DNA from: Candidatus Krumholzibacteriota bacterium
Lineage (GTDB): Bacteria; Krumholzibacteriota; Krumholzibacteriia; Krumholzibacteriales; Krumholzibacteriaceae
Assembly: GCA_016931295.1 (NCBI GenBank)
Contig: JAFGEZ010000001.1
Span: 124,001-188,000 of the forward strand
Length of the DNA stretch: 64,000 nucleotides
Direction of reading: 5' to 3'
Within the stretch, counting starts at the first letter, position 1. Every line of letters begins with the position of its first letter. Positions 24,398 through 32,475 of this stretch are shown here, piece by piece. Made by a program: the position numbers and the translations under genes. The notes beneath the pieces were generated by a model, which ran no database searches, was not told the DNA's origin, and saw nothing but the letters and a program-made list of their open reading frames with translations.

Positions 24398-25744
24398 ATG
24401 AGATCGACAACGAAGAAACTGGCATCCACGGCCATCTGCGCGGCTTTCGCCCTCGTCGCCGCCTGCGGCGGCGGGGAGAAGGCGGCAATCGATGAGAAGC
24501 CCCTGCCGCCCGTGCGCACGAACGTCAACCTCGTGACGAACCCCTCCTTCGAGGAGTGGGACGGCCAGGTGCCGCGCGGCTGGGAGATCGTTCATTTCGC
24601 GGGCGACGGCAAGGTGATAACCCGCTTCGGCCGCACAAACGACCCCGTGAAGACGGGCGAGTCGGCCTTCTTCCTCCGCGGGCTCTTCAACACGGACCGA
24701 TTCATGGTCCTCACGCAGCGCCATCCGGTGCGGCCGGGCTATACGCTCGTCGTCTCGGCCGAGGTCGCCAGCGAGGGGATCAAGCGGAACCGCGGGCAGG
24801 AGGACAACGCCAACATCTACGTCCGGTTCTACGACCGCGACGGCGAGCGCGTCAGCGACCGCCACTACGCCGATCTCTGGACCGAGCGCCGCGCCGGCAC
24901 CTCCGGGTGGCGCCGCCAGGAGCGGAAGATCTCGGTTCCCAAGAACGCGGTCGAGGCCGAGGTGGGCATCATCAACCAGATGACCGGCCACCTCTACGTC
25001 GACGACGTCAGCATGCGGCTCGAGGAGGAACTGGTATGGGTCGCGGAGGAGACGCGGTTCGTCACCTTCTACCATCTCGAGGGGCACCCCTTCCCCGGGA
25101 ACGCCGTCAGCGAGGAGACCCGCATGGTCGATCACTTCCAGGACGAGTACAACCTCGAGGTGAAGAGCAAGATCAAGTACTACTGGTACCCGTCCGAGCA
25201 GCGGTTCATGGACTACTTCGGCACCACGCGCTACCGCCCGCGGCGGAATTGGGAGGAGAAGGTGCTCAACACCGCCGCGCCGGTGGAGGACCACGAGATG
25301 TTCCACATGCTCCTCGTCGACTACGGGTATCCGCCTCCCGGCCTGGCGAAGGGCTTCGTCTTCGTGATGCGCGGCGAGTGGCGCGGCTGGAACCCGCACC
25401 GCCCCGTGAAGAACTTCATCATCGACCGGCGGGTGCCGGCCCTCCACAACATCGTCCCGGCCGAGAAGTTCGTCGAAACCCAGTTCGCGATCACCGTTCC
25501 CGCGTGGGCCTCCTTCGTCAAGTACCTCATCGACGGCTACGGCAAGGACCGGTTCTTGGAGCTCTACAAGGCCGCCGACGGCATCAATACGGCCGAGGAG
25601 TTCGGCGCCGTCTTCACGAGGATCTACGGCGAGGAGTTCGACGTCGTCGACCGCGCCTGGCGGCTCGCCCTCCTCAGGATGACCTTCGATCCGGTCGCCG
25701 ACAGCGTCCAGGTGGACGTGCCGTGGGAGGGTGTCGAGGAGTGA
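24398..25744 (+). CDS. lipoprotein with jelly-roll domain and HEMFH peptidase-like domain
   Basis: A 448-residue predicted lipoprotein: signal peptide ending in the lipobox LVAAC (Cys23), then a short GGGEK linker. Residues ~42-210 resemble a carbohydrate-binding jelly roll (NLVTNPSFEEWDGQVPRGWEI, ending GHLYVDDVSMRL). Residues ~215-430 contain HEMFH at 299-303, an HExxH zinc motif, followed about 70 residues on by a helical AWASFVKYLIDGYGKDRFLEL, the plan of peptidase-MA-like metalloproteases. Active-site geometry is not proven. ATG 24398 follows GAGGAGGACGCG. The next gene (Nudix) overlaps by 4 bp. Likely anchored on the periplasmic face or cell surface. Confidence 0.75.
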   Translation: MRSTTKKLASTAICAAFALVAACGGGEKAAIDEKPLPPVRTNVNLVTNPSFEEWDGQVPRGWEIVHFAGDGKVITRFGRTNDPVKTGESAFFLRGLFNTDRFMVLTQRHPVRPGYTLVVSAEVASEGIKRNRGQEDNANIYVRFYDRDGERVSDRHYADLWTERRAGTSGWRRQERKISVPKNAVEAEVGIINQMTGHLYVDDVSMRLEEELVWVAEETRFVTFYHLEGHPFPGNAVSEETRMVDHFQDEYNLEVKSKIKYYWYPSEQRFMDYFGTTRYRPRRNWEEKVLNTAAPVEDHEMFHMLLVDYGYPPPGLAKGFVFVMRGEWRGWNPHRPVKNFIIDRRVPALHNIVPAEKFVETQFAITVPAWASFVKYLIDGYGKDRFLELYKAADGINTAEEFGAVFTRIYGEEFDVVDRAWRLALLRMTFDPVADSVQVDVPWEGVEE

Positions 25745-26256
25745 CCGAGCCCTTCGAGTACTGCCCGCGCTGCCGCAGCGCGCTCCAACCCGTGGAGGAA
25801 GAGGAGGGACGCATCCGCATGCGCTGTCCCGACTGCGGGTTCGTCGACTACCACAACCCCGCCCCCGCCGCCGGCGTGCTGCTGCGCGACGGCGGGCGCG
25901 TCCTCCTCGTCCGCCGCCGGTTCGATCCGTTCCGCGGGCTCTGGACGATCCCCTCGGGCTACATCGAGTACGAGGAGGACGTCCGCGGAACGGCCGTGCG
26001 CGAGGTGCGCGAGGAGACCGGGCTCGAGATCGATCTGGGACCGGTGATCGGGGCCGTCTCCTGCCACGACGATCCCCGGGGCAACACGCTCCTCGTGCTC
26101 TTCGGCGCGGAGGTGACGGGCGGCGAGGCGGTTGCGGGGGACGACGCCGACGATATCGGCTGGTTCGCTCCCGGCGACCTGCCGCCGATCGCCTTCGCCT
26201 GCCAGCGGCGGCTGCTCTCCTCGATCCTCGGCGTGGATATCCCCCCCGTGGCGTGA
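25741..26256 (+). CDS. Nudix hydrolase with N-terminal zinc ribbon
   Basis: A 171-residue hydrolase of nucleoside diphosphate derivatives. The first ~35 residues hold a zinc ribbon with two CxxC pairs (CPRC and CPDC), as in NudC-like NAD/RNA-cap hydrolases. The Nudix box is complete: Gly-x5-Glu-x7-REVREETGL after PSGYIEYEEDV. GTG 25741 overlaps the previous stop (GTGA) and has GGAGG upstream. The substrate could be NADH, ADP-ribose or a damaged nucleotide; sequence alone does not decide. Confidence 0.9.
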   Translation: MTEPFEYCPRCRSALQPVEEEEGRIRMRCPDCGFVDYHNPAPAAGVLLRDGGRVLLVRRRFDPFRGLWTIPSGYIEYEEDVRGTAVREVREETGLEIDLGPVIGAVSCHDDPRGNTLLVLFGAEVTGGEAVAGDDADDIGWFAPGDLPPIAFACQRRLLSSILGVDIPPVA

Positions 26257-26332
26257 GGCGCTCTCGAATCGGCGCGGCGTGGCGCGTCGGTCTCCCCGTC
26301 CCCTGTCCCCGGCGAGCGGTGCGCGCGCCGCG

Positions 26333-26449
26333 TCAGTCTTTCCGGCGTTTTTGCCTCTCGATCCGGCTGACCGCGACGAGGGCGGCGGCGAAGCCTCCCC
26401 AGACGAGCGCGCAGACGACGATCATGCCGGCGATCCCCGCGCCGCTCAT
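26333..26449 (-). CDS. MetS-like NSS transporter small subunit
   Basis: A 38-residue single-helix membrane protein (MSGAGIAGMIVVCALVWGGFA, then a basic tail RIERQKRRKD). Its start overlaps the stop of the sodium-dependent transporter by 4 bp (ATGA). This size, position and the WGGF motif match MetS-type small subunits that accompany NSS-family amino-acid transporters and are needed for transport in characterised cases. Confidence 0.8.
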   Translation of the reverse strand: MSGAGIAGMIVVCALVWGGFAAALVAVSRIERQKRRKD

Positions 26450-27987
26450 CTTCCGTCACCTCCCCGGGGCGCGTCGCCGAAGAGGCGGCGGCGGATTGGC
26501 CGGTCGAGGAGGAGCAGGATCGCCACGAGCAGTCCCCACTGGAAGATGCACGTGCCGAGGCTGAAGGTGCGGAAGGGGTCCCACCACCGCTCGGGGTCGT
26601 AGTGGAGGATCGCCCGCGTCGACCACCAGACGATCATCGCCCCGAACTCGAGCGGCACGAGCACGGTGGCCGCCACGGTGAAGAGGCGCCCGAGGCGGAG
26701 GTCGTTGTCGGGGCAATCGACCAGTTCCCGCCGGAACCGTTCGGCGCCGTAGCGGATGACGGCGACGGCGAGGAAGAGGCCGTTGACGAGCAGGCCGATG
26801 CTCCACACCCAGTCCTGGTTCTGGAAGAAGCCGGAACTGAGCGCCGAGGGGAGCCCGAAGAAGGCGCAGGCCGCGCCGACGATGATGATGCCGCGCCGCC
26901 GGGTGAGCCCGAAATCCATCACGATCCTCGTGCCGAGCTCGATCATGGCGATCAGGGAGGAGACCGCCGCGATCGAGAGGGCGAGGAAGAAGACGAAGAG
27001 GAAGACGCGTCCTCCCGCGATGTGTTCGAAGAGGCGCGGGATCCAGACGAACGTGAGCCCGGTCGAGAGGGGGCCCGTGTCGGCGAGCACCTCGGCGGCC
27101 GGGCGCGCGGCGGCCGAGGGGTCGGCGGCCTGGAGGACGGGCAGAACGGCGAAGACGGTGGGGATGACGGCGATGGCGGCGAGAAGCGAGGCCGAGTTGT
27201 TGCCGAGCCCCGCGAGAAAGGAGTTGGCGACGATGTCCTCGTCGCGCCGCAGGTAGACGGCGTAGGTGAGGATCAGCCCCCAGCCGGCCCCCGTCGACCA
27301 GGCGCTCTGCGACATCCCCTCGAGCCAGATCCGGTGGTCGAGCAGGGCGCCCCAGCGGGGCCGGAAGAGGAACTCGAGCCCCGCGGCGGCGCCGGGCAGG
27401 GTGACGGCCCTGACGGCGGCGACGGCGAGGAGGATGAAGAGGGCGGGCAGGAGGATGCGGTTGGCCCGCTCGATCCCCGAGACGACCCCCCGGTGGATGA
27501 TCCACGCGCAGAGGGTGACGGCGGCGACGTGGGCGACGACCGGCTGCCACCCGCTCCCGGTGAAACGGAGCCAGTAGCCGATCGTCTCGGCCCGCCAGAG
27601 GCCGCCGCCCGGCGCGCCGCCCCCCGGCGCGAGGCAGTCGACGAGGGAGGCGAGGGCGTAGCGGAAGCACCAGCCGGTGACGACGCTGTAGTAGAAGGTG
27701 ATCGCGAGGGTGCAGCAGCCGAGGAAGCCGCCCATCCACGTGATCCGCCGGTCCACCGAGCCGAAGGCGCCGATCGTGCCCATCCGTGTCTTCTTGCCGA
27801 GGCCGAACTCGATGATGAGGAGCGGGATCGACCAGAGGAAGAGGAAGAGGAACCACGGCACGAGGAAGGGGGCGCCGCCGTTCTGCGCCAGCACGCGGGG
27901 GAAGCGCCAGATGTTGCCGGTGCCCACCGCCATCCCGAGGGCGGCGAGGAGCAGCGACCATCTCGAGGTGAAGGTCTCGCGCGTCAT
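26446..27987 (-). CDS. sodium-dependent transporter, NSS/SNF family
   Basis: A 513-residue inner-membrane symporter with about 12 helices that imports amino acids or related compounds with sodium. TM1 carries the family signature LLAALGMAVGTGNIWRFP, with the unwound sodium/substrate site; later motifs include GWGLILTYAVYLRRDEDI and NSASLLAAIAVIPTVFAVL. ATG 27987 overlaps the stop of the HEAT-cyclophilin gene (ATGA), and the small subunit gene follows in the same way, so three proteins are made from one tightly coupled message. The substrate is unknown. Confidence 0.92.
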   Translation of the reverse strand: MTRETFTSRWSLLLAALGMAVGTGNIWRFPRVLAQNGGAPFLVPWFLFLFLWSIPLLIIEFGLGKKTRMGTIGAFGSVDRRITWMGGFLGCCTLAITFYYSVVTGWCFRYALASLVDCLAPGGGAPGGGLWRAETIGYWLRFTGSGWQPVVAHVAAVTLCAWIIHRGVVSGIERANRILLPALFILLAVAAVRAVTLPGAAAGLEFLFRPRWGALLDHRIWLEGMSQSAWSTGAGWGLILTYAVYLRRDEDIVANSFLAGLGNNSASLLAAIAVIPTVFAVLPVLQAADPSAAARPAAEVLADTGPLSTGLTFVWIPRLFEHIAGGRVFLFVFFLALSIAAVSSLIAMIELGTRIVMDFGLTRRRGIIIVGAACAFFGLPSALSSGFFQNQDWVWSIGLLVNGLFLAVAVIRYGAERFRRELVDCPDNDLRLGRLFTVAATVLVPLEFGAMIVWWSTRAILHYDPERWWDPFRTFSLGTCIFQWGLLVAILLLLDRPIRRRLFGDAPRGGDGR

Positions 27988-30071
27988 CGCGGCTCCTCGA
28001 TCACCTCCGCCTCGAACGTGTCGCCTTCCTTGATCCGGTCGACGACCTCCATCCCGCGGACGACCCGCCCGACGACCGTGTAGCGGCCGTCGAGATGCGG
28101 CTGGGGCCAGTGCGTGATGAAGAACTGCGTGCCCGGCGTGTCGGGGCCGGCGTGGGCCATCCCCACCGTGCCCCGCCCGTAGGGGTGCGCGTTGAACTGG
28201 CTGCGGAGAAAGAAGCCCGCGTCGCCCCAGCCGTCGCCGCGCGGGCAGCCTCCCTGCGCGACGAATCCCGGCACGACGCGGTGGAACGTGAGGCCGTCGT
28301 AGAAGCCCGCGGCGGCGAGCGCGCAGATGCTCCGGACGAACCCGGGGGCGTCGTCGCCGAATAGCTCGATCACGACCTCGCCCCGCTGGGTGCGCAGGCG
28401 CAGCCACCGCGGGCCGAGGGGCAGCGCGGGCTCGCGCCAGGGCGAGCGCCCGCGCTTCCACACGCCCGCCGGGCGCGCCCTGATCCGCTCGCCGAAGAGG
28501 GGCGCCGCCTTCGAGGCCGCCTCGGCGACGCGCGGGTCGGCGTGGACGGCGGCGAGACGGAGAAAGGAGGCGCCGCGCGCCCGGATGCTGTCGGGGAGCG
28601 AGCCGCGGGCGGCGATCGTCCGGATGGCCTCGATCACGGCGAGCTTGCGGTCGCCGTCGACGCGGTCGTTGTGCCGCGGGAAGATGCGGACGAGGCGCGG
28701 GATCTCGGTTGGTCCAGCGACGCGGCCGAGCGCCTCGACGGCCGTCGAGGCGACGACCCAGTCGTCGTCGTCCGCCGCCGCGAAGAGCAGGTCCACCGCG
28801 CTCGTGTCCTCCCTGAGGGGCCGGCCGAGCACCTCGCGGTCGGGCCAGCGCCCGAGCCCCGTGGCCGCGCCCTCGCGGACGAGCGGGGTGTTGCACGAGG
28901 CGAGCGAGTCGACGAGGAGGGGGAGATCGCCAGCCTGGCCGGCGCGTCCGAGCGCCGCGGCGGCCGTCATCCGGACGGCGGGGGCGTCGTCGTCGAGGAA
29001 GGGGCGGATGCGCGGGGCGGCCTTCGCGCCCCCCGTCGCCGCGACCGCCTCGATCGCCGCGCGCCTCGCCATTTCCGACGCGTCCGAGAGGAGCGGCAGG
29101 ACGTGCTCGTACGCGTCGCCGCGGCCGATTTCGGCGATGGCGCGCAGGGCCGCCGCGCGCACGAGGGGGTCGGGCGCCGCGAGGAAGGGCTCGAGCCCGC
29201 GCGAGCCCTCCTTGCCCCCGATCCGTCCGAGGGCCGTCGCGGCGACGGCCGCGGTGAGGGGATCGCCGCCGGCGAGCGCCGCGAGGGCCGGGGCCGCCTC
29301 CTTCGCCTCGAGCCGGCCGAGGGCCTCGGCGGCGCGGCGGCGGACCGCGAGGTCGTCGCGGTCGAGGAGGGAGGCGATCCGGTTCGCCTCGGTTTTCGCT
29401 CCGAGACGGCCGAGGGCGTAGAGGCCCGCCGCGACGACCGCCGGCGAGGGGTCGTCGAGGGTCTTCACGATATCGCCGGCCGCGGTCGAGTCGCCGATCA
29501 AGGCGAGCGCCGTCGCCGCCTCGGCGCGGAGCGAGCCGTGGAAGTCGGTGAGGCGCGGTACGAGGAGCGGGACGGCCGCACGATCGCCGCAGCGGCCGAG
29601 GGCCCGCACGGCGGCCTGCTTGACCGCGGGCGGGCCGGCGGCGAGGAGCGCGCCCAGCGGCTCGACGGCCGCCTCCCCGCCGGTCAGGCCGAGGCCGAAG
29701 GCCGCGGCGAGGACGACGCGATCGTCCTCGTCGTCGGCGAGACTGACGAGCCAGGGAACGGTCTCCGCCGTACCGATCCTGCCGAGCGCCTCCGCGCAGC
29801 GGACGCGGACGAGCGGGTCGGGATCGCCGGCGAGGGTCTCGACGAGGCCCTCGTTCAGCGAGCGCGTCTCCTCGAGGAGGGCGGCGGCGGCGAGCTTCCG
29901 GGTGACCATCGGGTCGGCGAGGAGCGCTGCGTAGCGGCTCCCGGACGGCGCGGCGGGCGCGGCGTCCGCGAGGAGGAGCGTCGCGGCGGCGAGCGAAGCC
30001 ACGGCCGCGAGGCGGACGAAGACCGCGGCGGGAGTCGCTGCCGCCGCGGAGAAGGGGCATCGTCGTGTCAT
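27984..30071 (-). CDS. exported HEAT-repeat protein fused to a cyclophilin-type peptidyl-prolyl isomerase
   Basis: A 695-residue protein with a signal peptide (VRLAAVASLAAATLLLADAAPA), about a dozen HEAT/PBS-lyase-type repeats from ~50 to ~480 (for example VRVRCAEALGRIGTAETVPW and VRRRAAEALGRLEAKEAAPA), and a C-terminal cyclophilin domain (~535-695). The isomerase shows YDGLTFHRVVPGFVAQGG, GTVGMAHAGPDTPGTQFFIT and LDGRYTVVGRVVRGMEVVDRI, so the catalytic Arg and the substrate-groove residues are in place. It would act in the periplasm as a folding factor with a long binding scaffold. ATG 30071 has GGGAGAAACG upstream. It is coupled to a transporter gene by a 4-bp overlap, an unusual partnership. 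Confidence 0.88.
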   Translation of the reverse strand: MTRRCPFSAAAATPAAVFVRLAAVASLAAATLLLADAAPAAPSGSRYAALLADPMVTRKLAAAALLEETRSLNEGLVETLAGDPDPLVRVRCAEALGRIGTAETVPWLVSLADDEDDRVVLAAAFGLGLTGGEAAVEPLGALLAAGPPAVKQAAVRALGRCGDRAAVPLLVPRLTDFHGSLRAEAATALALIGDSTAAGDIVKTLDDPSPAVVAAGLYALGRLGAKTEANRIASLLDRDDLAVRRRAAEALGRLEAKEAAPALAALAGGDPLTAAVAATALGRIGGKEGSRGLEPFLAAPDPLVRAAALRAIAEIGRGDAYEHVLPLLSDASEMARRAAIEAVAATGGAKAAPRIRPFLDDDAPAVRMTAAAALGRAGQAGDLPLLVDSLASCNTPLVREGAATGLGRWPDREVLGRPLREDTSAVDLLFAAADDDDWVVASTAVEALGRVAGPTEIPRLVRIFPRHNDRVDGDRKLAVIEAIRTIAARGSLPDSIRARGASFLRLAAVHADPRVAEAASKAAPLFGERIRARPAGVWKRGRSPWREPALPLGPRWLRLRTQRGEVVIELFGDDAPGFVRSICALAAAGFYDGLTFHRVVPGFVAQGGCPRGDGWGDAGFFLRSQFNAHPYGRGTVGMAHAGPDTPGTQFFITHWPQPHLDGRYTVVGRVVRGMEVVDRIKEGDTFEAEVIEEPR

Positions 30072-30164
30072 GGTCGTTTCTCCCGCGTGGATTCCGGTAC
30101 GACTCGTGCCATGCCCGGCCCCGGCAAGTCAAGGGGATTCACCTCGGGCGGCGGGGGCGGCATC

Positions 30165-30193
30165 TTGCGGACATCGGGAAGATAGGGTATCAT
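30165..30193 (+). promoter_or_regulatory. candidate sigma70-type promoter of the secreted propeller gene
   Basis: TTGCGG (30165-30170), a 17-bp spacer and TATCAT (30188-30193) lie about 105 bp ahead of the start at 30299. Confidence 0.45.
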
Positions 30194-30298
30194 ATCGGCG
30201 CTCTATCCATTTCGGGAGATGGCACGAACGGGGTTCTGCATGCGCAACCGTTTCCGTGATCGTCCGCGGGGGCGACCGGGCGGCGCAGGGAGGGAGTC

Positions 30299-32281
30299 AT
30301 GCCGGGGATCATCGCTGAACGCGGGCGGCGGGGCCGACGGGCCTGCCGGGTCCGGGCCGTGCCGCTCGTCGCGGCGCTTCTCGTCGTCCTGACAACCGCC
30401 GCGCGCGGCGAATGGACGGAGACGGGACTGGCCGTCTGCACGAACGAGTACAACCAGCAATACCCCTCGATCGCCTCCGACGGCGCGGGGGGGATGATCG
30501 TCGCCTGGAATGACTGGCGCGGAGCCTCGCGGGACATCTACGCCCAGCGGATCGACGCGTCGGGCACCCTGCTCTGGTCATCCGGCGGCGTGCCGGTATG
30601 CACGGTCGAGGGCAGCCAGCAGTTTCCGCTCGTCGTCGCCGACGGCACGGGGGGCGCGATCGTCGCCTGGATAGACAACCGGTCCGGCTCCGGCAACGAG
30701 AACATCGACCTCTACGTGCAGCGTATCGACGCAAACGGGAACCGCTGCTGGGGGGAGCGCGCCGTCGTGCTCTCGGGAGCGCCGAACGCCGCCATGAATC
30801 TTCTCGGGGTCGCCGACGGCGCGGGGGGCGCCATCTTCGCCTGGTCCGATTACCGCGATTACACCGCCACCCAGATAGACGTCTACGCGCAACGAGTCGA
30901 TTCGGACGGCGTCTGCCGCTGGGCGCCGGACGGCATTCCCGTCTGCGCGTTCCCCGGTTACCTGGCGCCCATGGGCATCGCCCCGGACGGCGCGGGCGGA
31001 GCGACGATCTCGTGGTGCGACCAGCGGACCGGCCCCTACGGAACGTGCATCCAGCACGTCGAATGGGACGGCGCCATCCGGTTTCCCGCGAACGGCGTGA
31101 AGCTCTTCGACCTCGCCGCCGACGAGTGCGCCCGGATCGCCCCCTTCGCCGGCGACACCATCGCCGCTTTCGTCACGCACATCGAGGTCGCCGGGATGAC
31201 CCTCCTCGCCCAGCTCGTCGACGGCGACGGCCTCGGTGTCTGGAGTTCGGAGGTGACGGTGGCCGAGCCCTCCGACGTGTTCGGGCCGGCCATCGTCAAG
31301 ACGGGCGGCGACCTCGTCGTCGCCTGGTCCGCGACCGGGTCCGGCGGCTACGATATCTTTGCGCAGCGGCTCGGCCCCGACGGCGCGCTCCTCTGGCCGG
31401 CCGGCGGCGTCTCCGTCTGCGCCGCTCCCGGCGACCAGAAGGATTTCCTGTTCCTTTCCCCCGACGGGGAGGGAGGAGTGGTGCTCGCGTGGCGTGACAA
31501 GCGGGAGAACCACCTCGATTTCTACGCGCAGCGGATCGGTTCCGACGGCGCCCCCCGCTGGGCAACCGACGGCATCCCGGTCTCGACAACCGACTGCGAG
31601 ATGGAATACCCCTGCGCGGTTTCCGACGGCGCGGGGGGGCTCTTCGCCGCGTGGCATGCCTTCGCCGGCCTCTACTCGGACGTCTTCGCCGCCAGGGTCC
31701 ACGCGAACGGCGAACTCACCGCCGTGCTCCTCGCGGGATTCGACGTCTCCCGGCGCGGCGACGCCGTCCTGCTGGAATGGACCCTCGCTGTTCCCGAGCC
31801 GGCCGCGGCGTTCGCCGTCTCGCGGTCGTCCGGGACGGAATTCCGCGCCCTGCCGGCCGGCGGGCTGACGGGGGACGGCCGGCGGTTCACCTACGTCGAC
31901 GACGAGGTAACGCCCGGGACGACCTGCCGGTGGCGTGTCGAGTCGATCGAGGCCGGCGAGCGGCGCGTGCTCTTCGAGACGGCCCCGCTGCCGATCCCGG
32001 CGGCGCCGCTGGCCCTGCACCAGAACCGTCCCAACCCGTTCAACCCCTCGACGACGATCGTCTTCGATCTCCCGGCCCGCGCCGAGGCGCGCCTGGCCGT
32101 CTACGACGCGGCCGGCCGTCTCGTGCGGCGGCTCGCCGCGGGGGATCTCTCCCCGGGCCGGCACGAGCTCCGCTGGGACGGCCTGGACGACGCCGGTCGC
32201 CCCGCCGCCTCGGGGGTCTACTTCTGCCGCCTGCGGGCGGGGAAGGAGACCCGCTCCATCCGCCTCGTCCTGCTGCGGTGA
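30299..32281 (+). CDS. secreted beta-propeller-repeat protein with FlgD-like (type IX-style) C-terminal domain
   Basis: A 660-residue exported protein. After a signal peptide (residues ~18-38) come about eight repeats of ~55 residues of the form YPSIASDGAGGMIVAWND followed by DIYAQRIDASGTLLW, which should fold as a propeller. A fibronectin-like stretch (~475-570) follows. The last ~85 residues are a FlgD-like Ig domain: LHQNRPNPFNPSTTIVFDLP, AVYDAAGRLVRRL and SGVYFCRLRAGK. That domain is the typical sorting/anchoring signal of FCB-group secreted proteins. ATG 30299 has AGGGAGGGAG upstream. No enzyme motif seen; surface adhesin or structural role possible. Confidence 0.85.
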   Translation: MPGIIAERGRRGRRACRVRAVPLVAALLVVLTTAARGEWTETGLAVCTNEYNQQYPSIASDGAGGMIVAWNDWRGASRDIYAQRIDASGTLLWSSGGVPVCTVEGSQQFPLVVADGTGGAIVAWIDNRSGSGNENIDLYVQRIDANGNRCWGERAVVLSGAPNAAMNLLGVADGAGGAIFAWSDYRDYTATQIDVYAQRVDSDGVCRWAPDGIPVCAFPGYLAPMGIAPDGAGGATISWCDQRTGPYGTCIQHVEWDGAIRFPANGVKLFDLAADECARIAPFAGDTIAAFVTHIEVAGMTLLAQLVDGDGLGVWSSEVTVAEPSDVFGPAIVKTGGDLVVAWSATGSGGYDIFAQRLGPDGALLWPAGGVSVCAAPGDQKDFLFLSPDGEGGVVLAWRDKRENHLDFYAQRIGSDGAPRWATDGIPVSTTDCEMEYPCAVSDGAGGLFAAWHAFAGLYSDVFAARVHANGELTAVLLAGFDVSRRGDAVLLEWTLAVPEPAAAFAVSRSSGTEFRALPAGGLTGDGRRFTYVDDEVTPGTTCRWRVESIEAGERRVLFETAPLPIPAAPLALHQNRPNPFNPSTTIVFDLPARAEARLAVYDAAGRLVRRLAAGDLSPGRHELRWDGLDDAGRPAASGVYFCRLRAGKETRSIRLVLLR

Positions 32282-32291
32282 TGGAGAAGCC

Positions 32292-32317
32292 GAGGCGCCT
32301 CGTCTCCTCGGCGCCTC
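32292..32317 (+). terminator. terminator-like hairpin after the secreted propeller gene
   Basis: GAGGCGCC and GGCGCCTC form a perfect 8-bp stem around a 10-nt loop, 10 bp after the stop codon. No T-tract follows, so it may only be an mRNA-stabilising hairpin. Confidence 0.3.
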
Positions 32318-32380
32318 CACGAACGCTCACGATTCATTCCTTCCGCGAGGCGCTTCCCGGCGCCAGCCCGCTCCGCACCG

Positions 32381-32410
32381 TTGCGCCGGCGGCCCCCGCG
32401 GTGTTATCGT
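32381..32410 (+). promoter_or_regulatory. candidate promoter of the C69 dipeptidase gene
   Basis: TTGCGC (32381-32386), an 18-bp spacer and TATCGT (32405-32410) precede the start at 32476 by about 65 bp. Confidence 0.35.
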
Positions 32411-32475
32411 AACTGGACACCGCCGGGCCGGCCGCGGCCGGCCGCGACGACACCACCGCCGAAAGGACACCGACG

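Noticed and set aside
30227-30250. TGGCACG followed by TTCTGCA upstream of the secreted propeller gene
   Set aside because: The GC is several bases too far from the GG for a sigma-54 promoter.
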